The notes under the pieces are model-generated. The model saw only the letters and a list, made by a program, of their open reading frames with translations, was not told the origin of the DNA and searched no databases. Shown piece by piece: positions 55,591 to 64,000 of a stretch of DNA of 64,000 nt. Positions within the stretch are counted from its first letter, which is position 1, and every line of letters starts with the position of its first letter. Both the position numbers and the translations under genes were made by a program. Origin of the DNA: Anaerococcus octavius (GTDB taxonomy: Bacteria; Bacillota; Clostridia; Tissierellales; Peptoniphilaceae); contig NZ_UFTA01000002.1 in NCBI RefSeq assembly GCF_900445265.1, positions 496,001-560,000 on the forward strand, written 5' to 3'.

Positions 55591-56910
55591 ATGACTATGC
55601 CTATAGTAACATTAGTCGGAAGAACTAATGTGGGAAAATCGACATTATTTAATAGACTAGTTGGAAAGAAAAAATCCATTACTGAGGATATTAGTGGAGT
55701 AACTAGAGATAGAATTGTAGATAAAGTAGAGTGGCAAGGAGATGAGTTTCTACTAGTAGATACTGGTGGACTTGATATTTCTAACAAAGAGATGATGAAT
55801 CAAGAAATCAAATCTCAAGTAGAAAAAGCTCTTTTAGAAACAGATTTAATTTTATTTTTAGTAGATGGTAAAGAAGGTCTTAGTCCATATGATGCAGAAA
55901 TTGCAGATGTCATACGCCGCTACCATAAAAAAGTTATAATTGTTGCAAACAAAGTGGATAGTCATAAAGTACCTGATCATATTTATGATTTTTATTCAAT
56001 GGGATTTGATGATCTAGCTATGATTTCAGCTGAGCAAAGCAAGGGTCTTGGAGATTTATTAGATAAAATTGTAGAAAATATTGACTTTGAAGCTTATGAT
56101 CAAATAGAAGATGAAACAAGAATAGCAATTATAGGAAAACCAAACGCAGGTAAATCATCTCTTGTAAACTTGTTGTTAAATGATGAAAGAATGATTGTAA
56201 CAAACGTTGCAGGTACAACTCGTGATGCTGTAGATTCCTATTGGACCTATAATGATAAAAACTACGTTTTAATAGATACTGCAGGTTTAAGAAAAAAATC
56301 AAAAGTTAAAGAAAATATAGAATATTATGCTAACCAGCGTACTTTTGATGCAGTAGATAGTGCAGAAATTGTTTTATTTTTAATAGATGCTACAGTTGGG
56401 GTAACTGAACAAGATACAAAAATAGCAGGTTATGCTCATAATCAAAGAAAAGCAATAATTATTGCAGTAAATAAATGGGACATAGTTGATAAAGATACAA
56501 ACACAATGAAAAATATGGAGGCTGATATTAGAAATAAATTAGGATTTGCTTCATATGCACCTATTGTATTTATATCAGTACTTAAAAATCAAAGAATAGA
56601 TAACTTATTAGATATGATAGAAGTGGTAGATAATAACTACCATACAAGAATATCTACAGGAGTTTTAAATAATATCTTGCAAGATGCAATTATGCTAAAT
56701 CAACCACCACAAGATAAAGGTAAGAGATTAAAGATTTACTATATGTCACAAGTTGGAACAGCTCCTCCTAAATTTATGCTTTCTATAAATGATAGGGATA
56801 TAATGCATTTTTCATATATGAGATATTTAGAAAATCAAATTAGAAAAAATTACAAGCTTACAGGGGTTCCTTTTAGCTTTGTTCTTAAAGAAAGAGGATC
56901 AAGAAAATGA
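55591..56910 (+). CDS. der: Ribosome biogenesis GTPase Der (EngA)
   Basis: A 439-residue protein with two tandem G domains: GRTNVGKSTLFNRLVG, DTGGL and NKVD in the first, GKPNAGKSSLVNLLL, DTAGL and NKWD in the second, and a C-terminal KH-like domain. It acts in 50S assembly. Overlaps plsY by 4 bp. Confidence 0.96.
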   Translation: MTMPIVTLVGRTNVGKSTLFNRLVGKKKSITEDISGVTRDRIVDKVEWQGDEFLLVDTGGLDISNKEMMNQEIKSQVEKALLETDLILFLVDGKEGLSPYDAEIADVIRRYHKKVIIVANKVDSHKVPDHIYDFYSMGFDDLAMISAEQSKGLGDLLDKIVENIDFEAYDQIEDETRIAIIGKPNAGKSSLVNLLLNDERMIVTNVAGTTRDAVDSYWTYNDKNYVLIDTAGLRKKSKVKENIEYYANQRTFDAVDSAEIVLFLIDATVGVTEQDTKIAGYAHNQRKAIIIAVNKWDIVDKDTNTMKNMEADIRNKLGFASYAPIVFISVLKNQRIDNLLDMIEVVDNNYHTRISTGVLNNILQDAIMLNQPPQDKGKRLKIYYMSQVGTAPPKFMLSINDRDIMHFSYMRYLENQIRKNYKLTGVPFSFVLKERGSRK

Positions 56911-57482
56911 TTTTTTTACTTGCTATTTTCTCCTATCTTTTAGGATCTATTCCGAATGGTTATCTTATTGGCAAATACTGTTTTAAAAAAGACATTAGAA
57001 CTCTTGGATCTGGTAATGTGGGCAGCACAAATGTACTTAGAAATTTTGGTAAGGGTGCAGGGCTAGCTACATTTTTTCTAGATTCCATAAAGGGATTTCT
57101 AGCAGTATGTATTGCGGACAAAGTTGCAGGAGTAGATGCTTTTGCAATATGCCTTGTATGTGTTGTACTAGGGCATATGTATAGTATTTTCTTGCATTTT
57201 AAAAGTGGTAAGGGAGTGGCTACTGCCTTTGGTGCTTTTGTTTATATAGATGTAAAGTTCGCATTAATAGTTTTAGCAGTATTTTTGATTGTTGTAATTA
57301 TAGGTAGAATGGTATCACTTGGATCAATTTTAGCTGCATTTTCTGCCATAGTCGTAGGATACTTCTACTTTGGTTTAGGAAAGCTTTATTATGCAATATT
57401 TATTAGTGCAGCTATGATCATTTATAAACATAGGTCAAATATAAAAAGAATAAAAAATCATGAGGAGTCTAAAATATTTTAA
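56907..57482 (+). CDS. plsY: Glycerol-3-phosphate acyltransferase PlsY
   Basis: A 191-residue integral membrane enzyme acylating G3P from acyl-phosphate. Motifs are SYLLGSIPNGYLIGKY, RTLGSGNVGSTNVLRNFGKG and GHMYSIFLHFKSGKGVATAF. It is followed by gpsA, which supplies its substrate; der-plsY-gpsA is a common Firmicutes order. Confidence 0.95.
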   Translation: MIFLLAIFSYLLGSIPNGYLIGKYCFKKDIRTLGSGNVGSTNVLRNFGKGAGLATFFLDSIKGFLAVCIADKVAGVDAFAICLVCVVLGHMYSIFLHFKSGKGVATAFGAFVYIDVKFALIVLAVFLIVVIIGRMVSLGSILAAFSAIVVGYFYFGLGKLYYAIFISAAMIIYKHRSNIKRIKNHEESKIF

Positions 57483-57484
57483 TT

Positions 57485-58471
57485 ATGGAAATCTCAATAT
57501 TAGGATCAGGATCATGGTCTACTGCTATTGCATCATTATTATCTGAAAATTATGATGTTTTGATATATGCAAGAAATAAAGAAGATGCTGATTATATAAA
57601 TAAAAATCATAAAAATCGCAAATACTTAAAAGAATTTGATTTAGCTGAAAATATAAAAGCAACTAGTAATTTAGAAGATTTATTTAAAAATAAATATATA
57701 ATTAATGGAATACCTACTCAAAGCATAAGGTCAGTTATAAAAAAAATTAAATCCTACATAAGTAGTGATAATGTTTTTATCAATTTAGCCAAGGGTATAG
57801 AGCTTGGTAGTCATAAAAGGATTTCAGAAGTTTTTTGTGATGAACTAGGGGATGATATATCATTTGCAGTACTAAGTGGACCATCTCATGCAGAAGAAGT
57901 CATCAAAAAAATGCCAACTGCTGTAGTAGCCGCTTCATCTGATATAAATTTATCTAAAGATGTTCAAAAATTATTTAATAGCGATTGGTTTAGAGTCTAT
58001 AGTTCTACAGATTTAATTGGAGTTGAATTAGGAGGAGCTATAAAAAATACTCTAGCTTTTGGTATTGGAATGTTAGATGGATTAGGCTATGGTGATAATA
58101 CAAAAGCTGCAGTTATTACACGTGGCATTCATGAAATGAATAGGCTATTAATTTCATATGATGCTAATCCTAATACTATTAATGGTCTAGCAGGAGTAGG
58201 AGACTTGATAGTTACTTCTACCAGCCTAAATTCTAGAAATTATAGGACAGGACTTTTAATAGGCAAAGGGTATAGTATGGAAGATGCTGTTGATAAAATA
58301 CAAATGGTTGTCGAGGGCATACCAACAACTAAAGCCTTATACCAATTATCTTTGGAAAATGATATAGACTTACCAATCACCTTGGAAATATATAAAGTTT
58401 TATATGAAAATAAAAATCCTATTGATTCTGTTTCATCATTAATGGGTAGAAGTTTAAAGAGCGAATTCTAA
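57485..58471 (+). CDS. gpsA: Glycerol-3-phosphate dehydrogenase [NAD(P)+]
   Basis: A 328-residue enzyme reducing dihydroxyacetone phosphate to sn-G3P. Rossmann loop ILGSGSWSTAIAS, KGIELGSHKRISEVF, VLSGPSHAEEV and the catalytic region VELGGAIKNTLAFGIGMLDG are visible. GAGGAG lies about 17 bases upstream, so initiation may be coupled to plsY. Confidence 0.95.
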   Translation: MEISILGSGSWSTAIASLLSENYDVLIYARNKEDADYINKNHKNRKYLKEFDLAENIKATSNLEDLFKNKYIINGIPTQSIRSVIKKIKSYISSDNVFINLAKGIELGSHKRISEVFCDELGDDISFAVLSGPSHAEEVIKKMPTAVVAASSDINLSKDVQKLFNSDWFRVYSSTDLIGVELGGAIKNTLAFGIGMLDGLGYGDNTKAAVITRGIHEMNRLLISYDANPNTINGLAGVGDLIVTSTSLNSRNYRTGLLIGKGYSMEDAVDKIQMVVEGIPTTKALYQLSLENDIDLPITLEIYKVLYENKNPIDSVSSLMGRSLKSEF

Positions 58472-58483
58472 TTTAATATATAT

Positions 58484-58512
58484 TTTAAAATTTTATATTT
58501 TTAAGTTATAAT
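58484..58512 (+). promoter_or_regulatory. sepF promoter
   Basis: TTTAAA (58484-58489), a 17-bp spacer and perfect TATAAT (58507-58512), 30 bases before the start codon. Confidence 0.65.
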
Positions 58513-58542
58513 AGAATTAATAAAAGTAGTAAAGGGAAAATT

Positions 58543-59175
58543 ATGTTTGACAAATTTAAAGATTTTATTGGTATTGACGACAATTATGATGACTATGATG
58601 ACGAACAAATGTATTATGATGATAGTAATAAAGATGAATTAGAATCATCTACTTCTTCAAAAAAAAGGGAAGCTTATACCAATCTCTTAGATGATGATAA
58701 TGATAAATCAGAAGGATCCATTACTTATGAAAGTGGTTATTCAGCTTCTAAGCCATCAACTAGCTATAGTTATGATACAAATAATTATAAGCCAGATTCA
58801 TTTGCTAAAAGTAGTTCATCTAGCAATTATACAAGATCATCAAAAAGAGGAGATAATATAGTAAGTATGACAGAAAATAATTTTGCAGGTAAATCATCAA
58901 TGAGAATATCTATCCACGAACCTCTAGATTATGAAACAGATGCTCCAAGTGTTATAAATGATATACTTGATAAAAAAGTAGTTGTTTTAAATCTTGAAAT
59001 GGTTGATGCTGATATGAGACAAAGAATATTTGATTTTGTTTCTGGTGCTGTCTATGCTCTAGATGGAACTGTGGAAAGAGTTACAAAAGGTATTTTTGTA
59101 ATTAGTCCTAGAGGAGTAGAAGTAGATAGTGCAGTTACAGAACAAATTTCAGATGGAAATTATAATCAATTATAA
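58543..59175 (+). CDS. sepF: Cell division protein SepF
   Basis: A 210-residue protein. An N-terminal membrane-targeting helix (MFDKFKDFIGIDDNYDDYDD) leads to a long Ser/Asn/Asp/Tyr-rich linker (about 20-115). The C-terminal SepF domain follows (RISIHEPLDYETDAPSVIND, VVVLNLEMVDADMRQRIFDF, GAVYALDGTVERVTKGIFVI), which polymerises and anchors FtsZ. AAAGGGA precedes the ATG. It is its own transcription unit, closed by a terminator. Confidence 0.92.
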   Translation: MFDKFKDFIGIDDNYDDYDDEQMYYDDSNKDELESSTSSKKREAYTNLLDDDNDKSEGSITYESGYSASKPSTSYSYDTNNYKPDSFAKSSSSSNYTRSSKRGDNIVSMTENNFAGKSSMRISIHEPLDYETDAPSVINDILDKKVVVLNLEMVDADMRQRIFDFVSGAVYALDGTVERVTKGIFVISPRGVEVDSAVTEQISDGNYNQL

Positions 59176-59205
59176 GATCGAGATTAAAATCGATCTTTAT
59201 TTTTT
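59174..59205 (+). terminator. Terminator of sepF
   Basis: AAGATCGA and TCGATCTT pair around an 8-base loop and are followed by TATTTTTT. The T-run touches the next ATG. Confidence 0.85.
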
Positions 59206-59973
59206 ATGAGTTTAAAATATAATTTAGATTTTATAAATGATAAAAGTAAGAAATCAACTATAAAAAAAGCTATCGCTATTTTAGAGAGATCTTATTATAC
59301 GAACTTAGAAGAATCTAGCTTTTTTCTAGACCCTTATGAGCAAGAAGTTATAGAATCTATTGCAAATAAAAACAATATTGATCTTAAATTTATAGGTGGT
59401 AATGATTTAGCTGAGCGCAAAATATTTATCGCCAATTTCTTTTATGAACCTATTGAGGAATCTAATTACATAAGGATTTTAGAATTTAATCATCAAGGAC
59501 TTAGCCACCCTGATGTACTAGGATCTCTAATGAGTTTAAATATAGATCGTGAATCAATAGGAGATATTGTTATAAATGGAGATTGTTGTCAATTTGTAGC
59601 TTTGAAAAAGTATGCAAATTTTATAAAATATAACTTGAAAAAGATAAAAAGAGAAGTTATAGATATAGAGTTAAAAAAAGATAATTTACTTGATATACAA
59701 GCTATTGATTATACTAGATATAGCGGATTTGTATCTTCATTAAGATTAGATAACATAATATCAGAATTTACAAATACATCTAGGTCTAAAGCTAAAGAAA
59801 TCATTAAAGCGAAGTTTGTCAAAGTAAATTATGAAATAATAACAGACCCTAGCAAGATAGTTAGTAAAGGTTCTATGATCTCGATTAGAAAACAAGGACG
59901 TTTTATATTTGATGATATTACAGCTACCAGCAAAAAAGGTAATATGCATATTACATATAGGAAATTAAAATGA
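59206..59973 (+). CDS. YlmH-like S4-domain RNA-binding protein
   Basis: A 255-residue protein: an N-terminal domain characteristic of YlmH (SKKSTIKKAIAILERSYYTN; EFNHQGLSHPDVLGSLMSLN) and a C-terminal S4 domain (SSLRLDNIISEFTNTSRSKA, KAKFVKVNYEIITDP). YlmH binds ribosomes stalled with peptidyl-tRNA. ATG 59206 has no ribosome site and directly follows the terminator T-run, which makes the 5' end puzzling. It overlaps lspA by 4 bp. Confidence 0.85.
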   Translation: MSLKYNLDFINDKSKKSTIKKAIAILERSYYTNLEESSFFLDPYEQEVIESIANKNNIDLKFIGGNDLAERKIFIANFFYEPIEESNYIRILEFNHQGLSHPDVLGSLMSLNIDRESIGDIVINGDCCQFVALKKYANFIKYNLKKIKREVIDIELKKDNLLDIQAIDYTRYSGFVSSLRLDNIISEFTNTSRSKAKEIIKAKFVKVNYEIITDPSKIVSKGSMISIRKQGRFIFDDITATSKKGNMHITYRKLK

Positions 59974-60416
59974 CATATATAATTATAATAGTTTTAGGCC
60001 TAATAATTGACAGGCTAACAAAAACTTATGCGATAAATAACTTAATAGATAATCCCTACAAGGGGAGTATTTTTAACTTTACTTACTTGGAAAATAGGGG
60101 AGCAGCATTTGGAATTTTACAAGATAGAAGGATATTTTTTATAATACTAACACTAGCTATAGTCTGTGCTTTAGTTTATTATTTTCTTAAAAACTATAAA
60201 AAAAATCCAAAACTTTTAAATGTTGCTTTAACAATGATAATTACTGGAGCAATAGGCAATTTTTATGATAGATTATTTCAAGGTTATGTAGTTGATTTTA
60301 TTGAATTTGCCTTTGTAGATTTTCCGGTATTTAATGTAGCAGATATTTTTGTAACTGTAGGTAGTATCTTAATGATCATTTACCTAATATTCTTTGAGGA
60401 AAGAGAAAAAGTATGA
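59970..60416 (+). CDS. lspA: Lipoprotein signal peptidase (signal peptidase II)
   Basis: A 148-residue aspartic membrane protease with four hydrophobic helices. Catalytic Asp residues lie in [20 protein letters not shown] and [20 protein letters not shown] is also diagnostic. It cleaves prolipoproteins such as the one at 37790. GGAAA precedes the ATG. Confidence 0.94.
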   Translation: MTYIIIIVLGLIIDRLTKTYAINNLIDNPYKGSIFNFTYLENRGAAFGILQDRRIFFIILTLAIVCALVYYFLKNYKKNPKLLNVALTMIITGAIGNFYDRLFQGYVVDFIEFAFVDFPVFNVADIFVTVGSILMIIYLIFFEEREKV

Positions 60417-61090
60417 GTGTAAATATTGGCAATGATTGGGATATTATTCTTGCTGATCAATGGGATAGAGTTTATTATCAAAATTTAAGAAAAAAATTAA
60501 TTACTGAGTATAGAAATTATACAGTTTATCCTGATATGTATGATATTTTTAATGCATTAAAATCAGTAGCATATGAAGACGTAAAAGTAGTTATTTTAGG
60601 ACAAGATCCTTATCATGGTCCTGGACAAGCGCATGGCTATGCTTTTTCTGTACAAAAAGGTATAAAAACACCTCCATCCTTGCAAAATATCTATAAGGAA
60701 ATGCATGATGATATAGGAACATATATTCCAAATAATGGATATTTAATAAAATGGACCAATCAAGGAGTCTTACTTTTAAATACATCACTAACGGTGAGGG
60801 CTCATCAAGCAAATTCTCATCAAAAAATAGGCTGGGAGATACTTACTGATAATATAATAAAAAAATTAAACGAGAGAGAAAAGCCTGTTGTTTTTATTCT
60901 ATGGGGTAGAAATGCGCAGTCAAAGGAAAGATTTATTACAAATCCTAATCATTATATAATAAAATCTACTCATCCTTCACCACTCTCAGCCCATAGAGGT
61001 TTTTTTGGATCTAGACCATTTTCAAAAACAAATGACTTTTTAAAAGCAAGCGGACAAGAAACTATTGATTGGCAAATTGAGAATCTATAA
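60413..61090 (+). CDS. ung: Uracil-DNA glycosylase
   Basis: A 225-residue family-1 UNG that removes uracil from DNA. It shows the catalytic loop [34 protein letters not shown], and the leucine/His loop [15 protein letters not shown]. It overlaps lspA by 4 bp and converges on the minus-strand exonuclease, with which it overlaps by 6 bp. Confidence 0.95.
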   Translation: MSVNIGNDWDIILADQWDRVYYQNLRKKLITEYRNYTVYPDMYDIFNALKSVAYEDVKVVILGQDPYHGPGQAHGYAFSVQKGIKTPPSLQNIYKEMHDDIGTYIPNNGYLIKWTNQGVLLLNTSLTVRAHQANSHQKIGWEILTDNIIKKLNEREKPVVFILWGRNAQSKERFITNPNHYIIKSTHPSPLSAHRGFFGSRPFSKTNDFLKASGQETIDWQIENL

Positions 61091-61990
61091 ATGATTCTCA
61101 ATTATTTTTTTGCTTAAATTTAATATATTTTTATAATTATATAAGTAGTTTTCTCTGATAATTAATAAATTTGGATCAACCGGTAACTGACTTTGATTTT
61201 TTAATGAAAAAGTATTCAAAGCTACATAGCCAGCATTATTATCATCAAATTTTCCATATATAACTTGTATATTTATCTCGACTTCTTTTCTTACAATTCT
61301 TAGTTCATAGTTACTAGCTTGAAAAAATGACTCTGGAAGTTTTTTGTCACTATCAAGCCTAATTTGACAAATGTCATTATTTATAAATACTGACCTAAGA
61401 GTGATATTTGAATTATTAGTATTTATAGAAAGTTCTTTATTAAAATAATCACCTATATTAGATAGTCTTTCAGTAGCTATAATGTCATTTTCATTATGAA
61501 TCATAATTGGTTTTGGCTTGTCTCTTTTTTTTATATCTTCTGTTAACTTGCTAATTACTTTGTACCTGCTAGGATCACTTCTAAAAATACCGATATTTTT
61601 TTCTATATCCATAAGTTTCATCGATTCAAAAACAAAATATTTTCGATGCTTAGATATAAGCTTGTATATATCAAAAGTTTCTGGAAAAATAGCTAGCATA
61701 TTATGCTTATCTAGTCTCATATTTAAAAATGGAATATCAAATTTATCTCCATTATAAGTTATGATTTTTTTACCATCTACTATTTTTAAATATATGTCTA
61801 AAAGTCTCTTTTCTTCATCATTATCTTCTGCAAAATATTGAATAATATAGCAATTATCACCTTCATAACATATAAAACCTAGTAATACAAGCTGATCAGA
61901 TTGAGAATCTAAGCCTGTTGTTTCTATATCAAGTATAATTTCATCTTTATTTAAATTTTCTGGGTAATATAATTTTTTATAAGTAATCAT
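61085..61990 (-). CDS. YprB-like RNase H-fold 3'-5' exonuclease domain protein
   Basis: A 301-residue protein of the YprB-type RNase H-like superfamily. The DEDD residues appear in [37 protein letters not shown], a helical middle ([16 protein letters not shown]) and a C-terminal [12 protein letters not shown] Asp. The start at 61990 is chosen because a TGGTATAAT promoter lies six bases upstream, so the mRNA appears leaderless; the ATG at 62029 would place that promoter inside the gene. The C-terminal ~100 residues are unassigned. Nuclease function inferred. Confidence 0.75.
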   Translation of the reverse strand: MITYKKLYYPENLNKDEIILDIETTGLDSQSDQLVLLGFICYEGDNCYIIQYFAEDNDEEKRLLDIYLKIVDGKKIITYNGDKFDIPFLNMRLDKHNMLAIFPETFDIYKLISKHRKYFVFESMKLMDIEKNIGIFRSDPSRYKVISKLTEDIKKRDKPKPIMIHNENDIIATERLSNIGDYFNKELSINTNNSNITLRSVFINNDICQIRLDSDKKLPESFFQASNYELRIVRKEVEINIQVIYGKFDDNNAGYVALNTFSLKNQSQLPVDPNLLIIRENYLYNYKNILNLSKKIIENHL

Positions 61991-61996
61991 ACAATT

Positions 61997-62005
61997 ATTA
62001 TACCA
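61997..62005 (-). promoter_or_regulatory. Extended -10 promoter, probably leaderless
   Basis: On the minus strand TGGTATAAT (62005-61997) lies six bases before ATG 61990, so transcription would begin at or next to the start codon. No ribosome site is present. Confidence 0.5.
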
Positions 62006-62087
62006 ATTTGCCGAATATGTATTATACAATATAGTATAATAGTTAAAGATATTAGTTAAGAGAAGAATTAAAATAAGAGGTATATAA

Positions 62088-63206
62088 ATGATTTATTTAG
62101 ATAACGCAGCTACAACTAAAATATATAAAAAAGCACAGGATGCTAGGGCTATGGCTGAAGATCAAGCTTTTGCAAATTCCTCATCAATTCATAGTTTTGG
62201 AATGAAATCTAATAATCTTTTAAAAGAATCCAGACAAATAATAGCTAATGTTATTGGATCAAAAGCTGATGAGATTTATTTTACAAAGGGTGCTACAGAA
62301 GCAAATAACATTGCAATATCCTCTTTAAGTGGCGAATATAATATTGCAATAACTTCATCTATAGAACATTCTTCTGTATATGCTAGTTACAAAAATAATA
62401 TATATAAAGATGTAATTTATTTAAAAAACGATAGCCATGGTTTTATTGATATAGATTGTTTAAAAAATAATTTAAGTGAAGATGTAAAAATAGTTTCAAT
62501 TATATATGCAAATAATGAAACAGGAACTATCCAAGATATAAGAAAAATTAGTGATATTGTTAAATCTTATAATAAAGATATTGTTATGCACATAGATGCT
62601 ACTCAAGCTATGGGTAAGATTTCATGTGATGTAAATAAATTGAATGTTGACTTAATGAGTTTTTCAGCCCATAAATTTCACGGACCAAAAGGTGTTGGTG
62701 GATTATATGTTAGAAAGGAAGTCTTAAATAAAATAAAACCAGTCCTATATGGAGGTTACCAACAAGTAATTTCAAGTGGAACTGACAATCATCCTGAGAT
62801 TTATGCTATGGCTATAGCTTTAAAAGAACAAATAGATGCAAATGAATTTAATTATGTAAATGATCTAAACCAATATATGAGAGAATTAATTAAAAATAAT
62901 ATTAGTGACTATATTATTAATAGTCCAGATCACGACTATTCACCATATGTCTTGAGTGTTGGATTTGCTAAAATAAAATCAGAAGTATTGCTTCATATGC
63001 TAGAGAATAAGGATATATTTGTATCCAGTGGTTCTGCTTGTTCTAAGGGTAATAATAACCGTATATTAGAAGCTTTGAATGTAGATTCAAAATACAGTGA
63101 TGGTGTAATCAGATTTTCTTTTAATGGTGAAAATACAAAGGAAGAATTAGATTATGTTATAGATGTTTTAAAAGATTCTATAGAAGAAATAAGAAGGGTT
63201 ATGTAA
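62088..63206 (+). CDS. Cysteine desulfurase (NifS/IscS family)
   Basis: A 372-residue PLP enzyme providing persulfide sulfur. It starts MIYLDNAATTKIYKKAQDAR and shows the PLP lysine in MSFSAHKFHGPKGVGGLYVR and the active Cys in VSSGSACSKGNNNR. The stop overlaps the thiI ATG, so this is the dedicated sulfur donor for tRNA 4-thiouridine, the NifZ type of Bacillus. AAGAGG precedes the ATG. Confidence 0.94.
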   Translation: MIYLDNAATTKIYKKAQDARAMAEDQAFANSSSIHSFGMKSNNLLKESRQIIANVIGSKADEIYFTKGATEANNIAISSLSGEYNIAITSSIEHSSVYASYKNNIYKDVIYLKNDSHGFIDIDCLKNNLSEDVKIVSIIYANNETGTIQDIRKISDIVKSYNKDIVMHIDATQAMGKISCDVNKLNVDLMSFSAHKFHGPKGVGGLYVRKEVLNKIKPVLYGGYQQVISSGTDNHPEIYAMAIALKEQIDANEFNYVNDLNQYMRELIKNNISDYIINSPDHDYSPYVLSVGFAKIKSEVLLHMLENKDIFVSSGSACSKGNNNRILEALNVDSKYSDGVIRFSFNGENTKEELDYVIDVLKDSIEEIRRVM

Positions 63207-64000
63207 TGCAAACACTATTATCAGTAAGCTTTGGTGAACTTTTTTTAAAAGGTGCAAATAGAAAAACTTTTTTTAATAATGCTTTAAGTCATATTTTAGC
63301 TAATATTAAAGATATAGGATATGAAGATACTTATGTAGAAAGTGCAAAACTTTACATAAAAGCTAGTGAAGATAAATTTGATGACTTAATAAAAGAAATT
63401 GAGAAAGTCTTTGGCATAGCTTATATAGATGAAGTATATAGAGTAGACAAAAATCTTGATGATATTTTTGATGCTGCTAAGTATATTGTAGAAAAAAATT
63501 ATTCTGAAGTTAATTATACATTTAAAGCAGATACAACTAGAGTAGACAAATCATTTGAATTTGATTCTCCAAAAATAAACGCCATGCTGGGAGATTATTT
63601 GCTTGATGAATTTGATAATCTTTCAGTTGATATTCACAATCCAGATTTTAAAGTATATGTAGATATAAAAAATAATGCTTATGTATATTCTAAAAGACAT
63701 AAGGGTCTAGGTGGACTACCAATAGGTAGTAGCGGTGAAGGATTACTTTTACTTTCTGGAGGAATAGATTCACCTGTAGCTGGTTTTATGATGGCAAAAC
63801 GTGGTATGAGAGTTAATGCAGTTCACTTCCATTCCTATCCATTTACATCCAAACAAGCTCATCAAAAAGCCGAGGACTTGGCAAAATTAATGTCGTATTA
63901 TACAGGACCACTTAAATTTTATTCAGTAAATTTAGCAAATATTTATAAGGAAATTGCTACAAATTGCGATAGAAGAGAAACTACTATTCTTTCAAGAAGA
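63206..64000 (+). CDS. thiI: tRNA 4-thiouridine synthetase, 3' end outside window
   Basis: The frame from ATG 63206 stays open to the last base (265 codons). The N-terminal ferredoxin-like and THUMP part (SVSFGELFLKGANRKTFFNN; VDIHNPDFKVYVDIKNNAYV) is followed by the PP-loop LLLLSGGIDSPVAGFMMAKR. It adenylates U8 of tRNA for thiolation. The start shares a base with the desulfurase stop; AAGGG is upstream. Confidence 0.95.
   Translation, partial: MQTLLSVSFGELFLKGANRKTFFNNALSHILANIKDIGYEDTYVESAKLYIKASEDKFDDLIKEIEKVFGIAYIDEVYRVDKNLDDIFDAAKYIVEKNYSEVNYTFKADTTRVDKSFEFDSPKINAMLGDYLLDEFDNLSVDIHNPDFKVYVDIKNNAYVYSKRHKGLGGLPIGSSGEGLLLLSGGIDSPVAGFMMAKRGMRVNAVHFHSYPFTSKQAHQKAEDLAKLMSYYTGPLKFYSVNLANIYKEIATNCDRRETTILSRR

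Overview
The window is strongly AT-rich, densely packed DNA from a low-GC Gram-positive anaerobe. Gene content points to the Tissierellia/Peptoniphilaceae (Anaerococcus, Peptoniphilus, Finegoldia type): glgC/glgD ADP-glucose genes, CvfB, YitT, a TIGR01212 radical SAM protein, SepF/YlmH and a cysteine desulfurase-thiI pair. The genus is an inference; no rRNA or species-specific marker is present.

Positions 1 to about 7890 are accessory DNA lying against the 3' end of the tmRNA gene (ssrA, 7894-8249, minus), a classic integration target. From the left: a divergent repressor/Cro-type switch whose palindromic operator overlaps the rightward promoter; an excisionase-like protein; a phage-type replication protein; a DnaC-type ATPase; four small unknown genes; a long non-coding stretch with a small hydrophobic ORF, a terminator-like hairpin and a perfect 16-bp inverted repeat; a Panacea-domain antitoxin with an overlapping toxin gene; an ArpU-like regulator; a ribbon-helix-helix protein; and a sigma-70-like gene split by one in-frame TAA. 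No integrase is in the window, so the other end lies off the left edge.

From 8400 rightward the DNA is chromosomal core, almost all on the plus strand. A glycogen operon (glgC, glgD, glgA, a GlgP homologue, pulA, phosphoglucomutase; 8400-17911) has no glgB, and its GlgP homologue has lost the PLP lysine and other catalytic residues. An FHA-FtsW/RodA-PBP cell-wall operon converges on nadK. A probable 6S RNA precedes two envelope proteins, followed by a carbon-control block (LacI/CcpA-type regulator, ptsH, ptsI). Then come a kinase-fold protein lacking the usual catalytic residues, yitT, cvfB (apparently starting at AUU), a parvulin, an M20C peptidase homologue without metal ligands, DUF1292, a radical SAM protein, a pseudouridine synthase, a ROK kinase and a two-component system with a lipoprotein.

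The right half is housekeeping: rdgB, a phosphoesterase, a HAD hydrolase, ruvC-ruvA-ruvB-queA-tgt-yajC, recJ-rel-dtd-hydrolase-aspS-rseC-like-glyA-der-plsY-gpsA, sepF, ylmH-lspA-ung, a minus-strand YprB-type exonuclease with a leaderless-looking promoter, and a cysteine desulfurase-thiI pair running off the right edge. The most unusual material is the set of catalytically dead-looking homologues, the Panacea toxin pair, the interrupted sigma factor and the non-standard translation starts.
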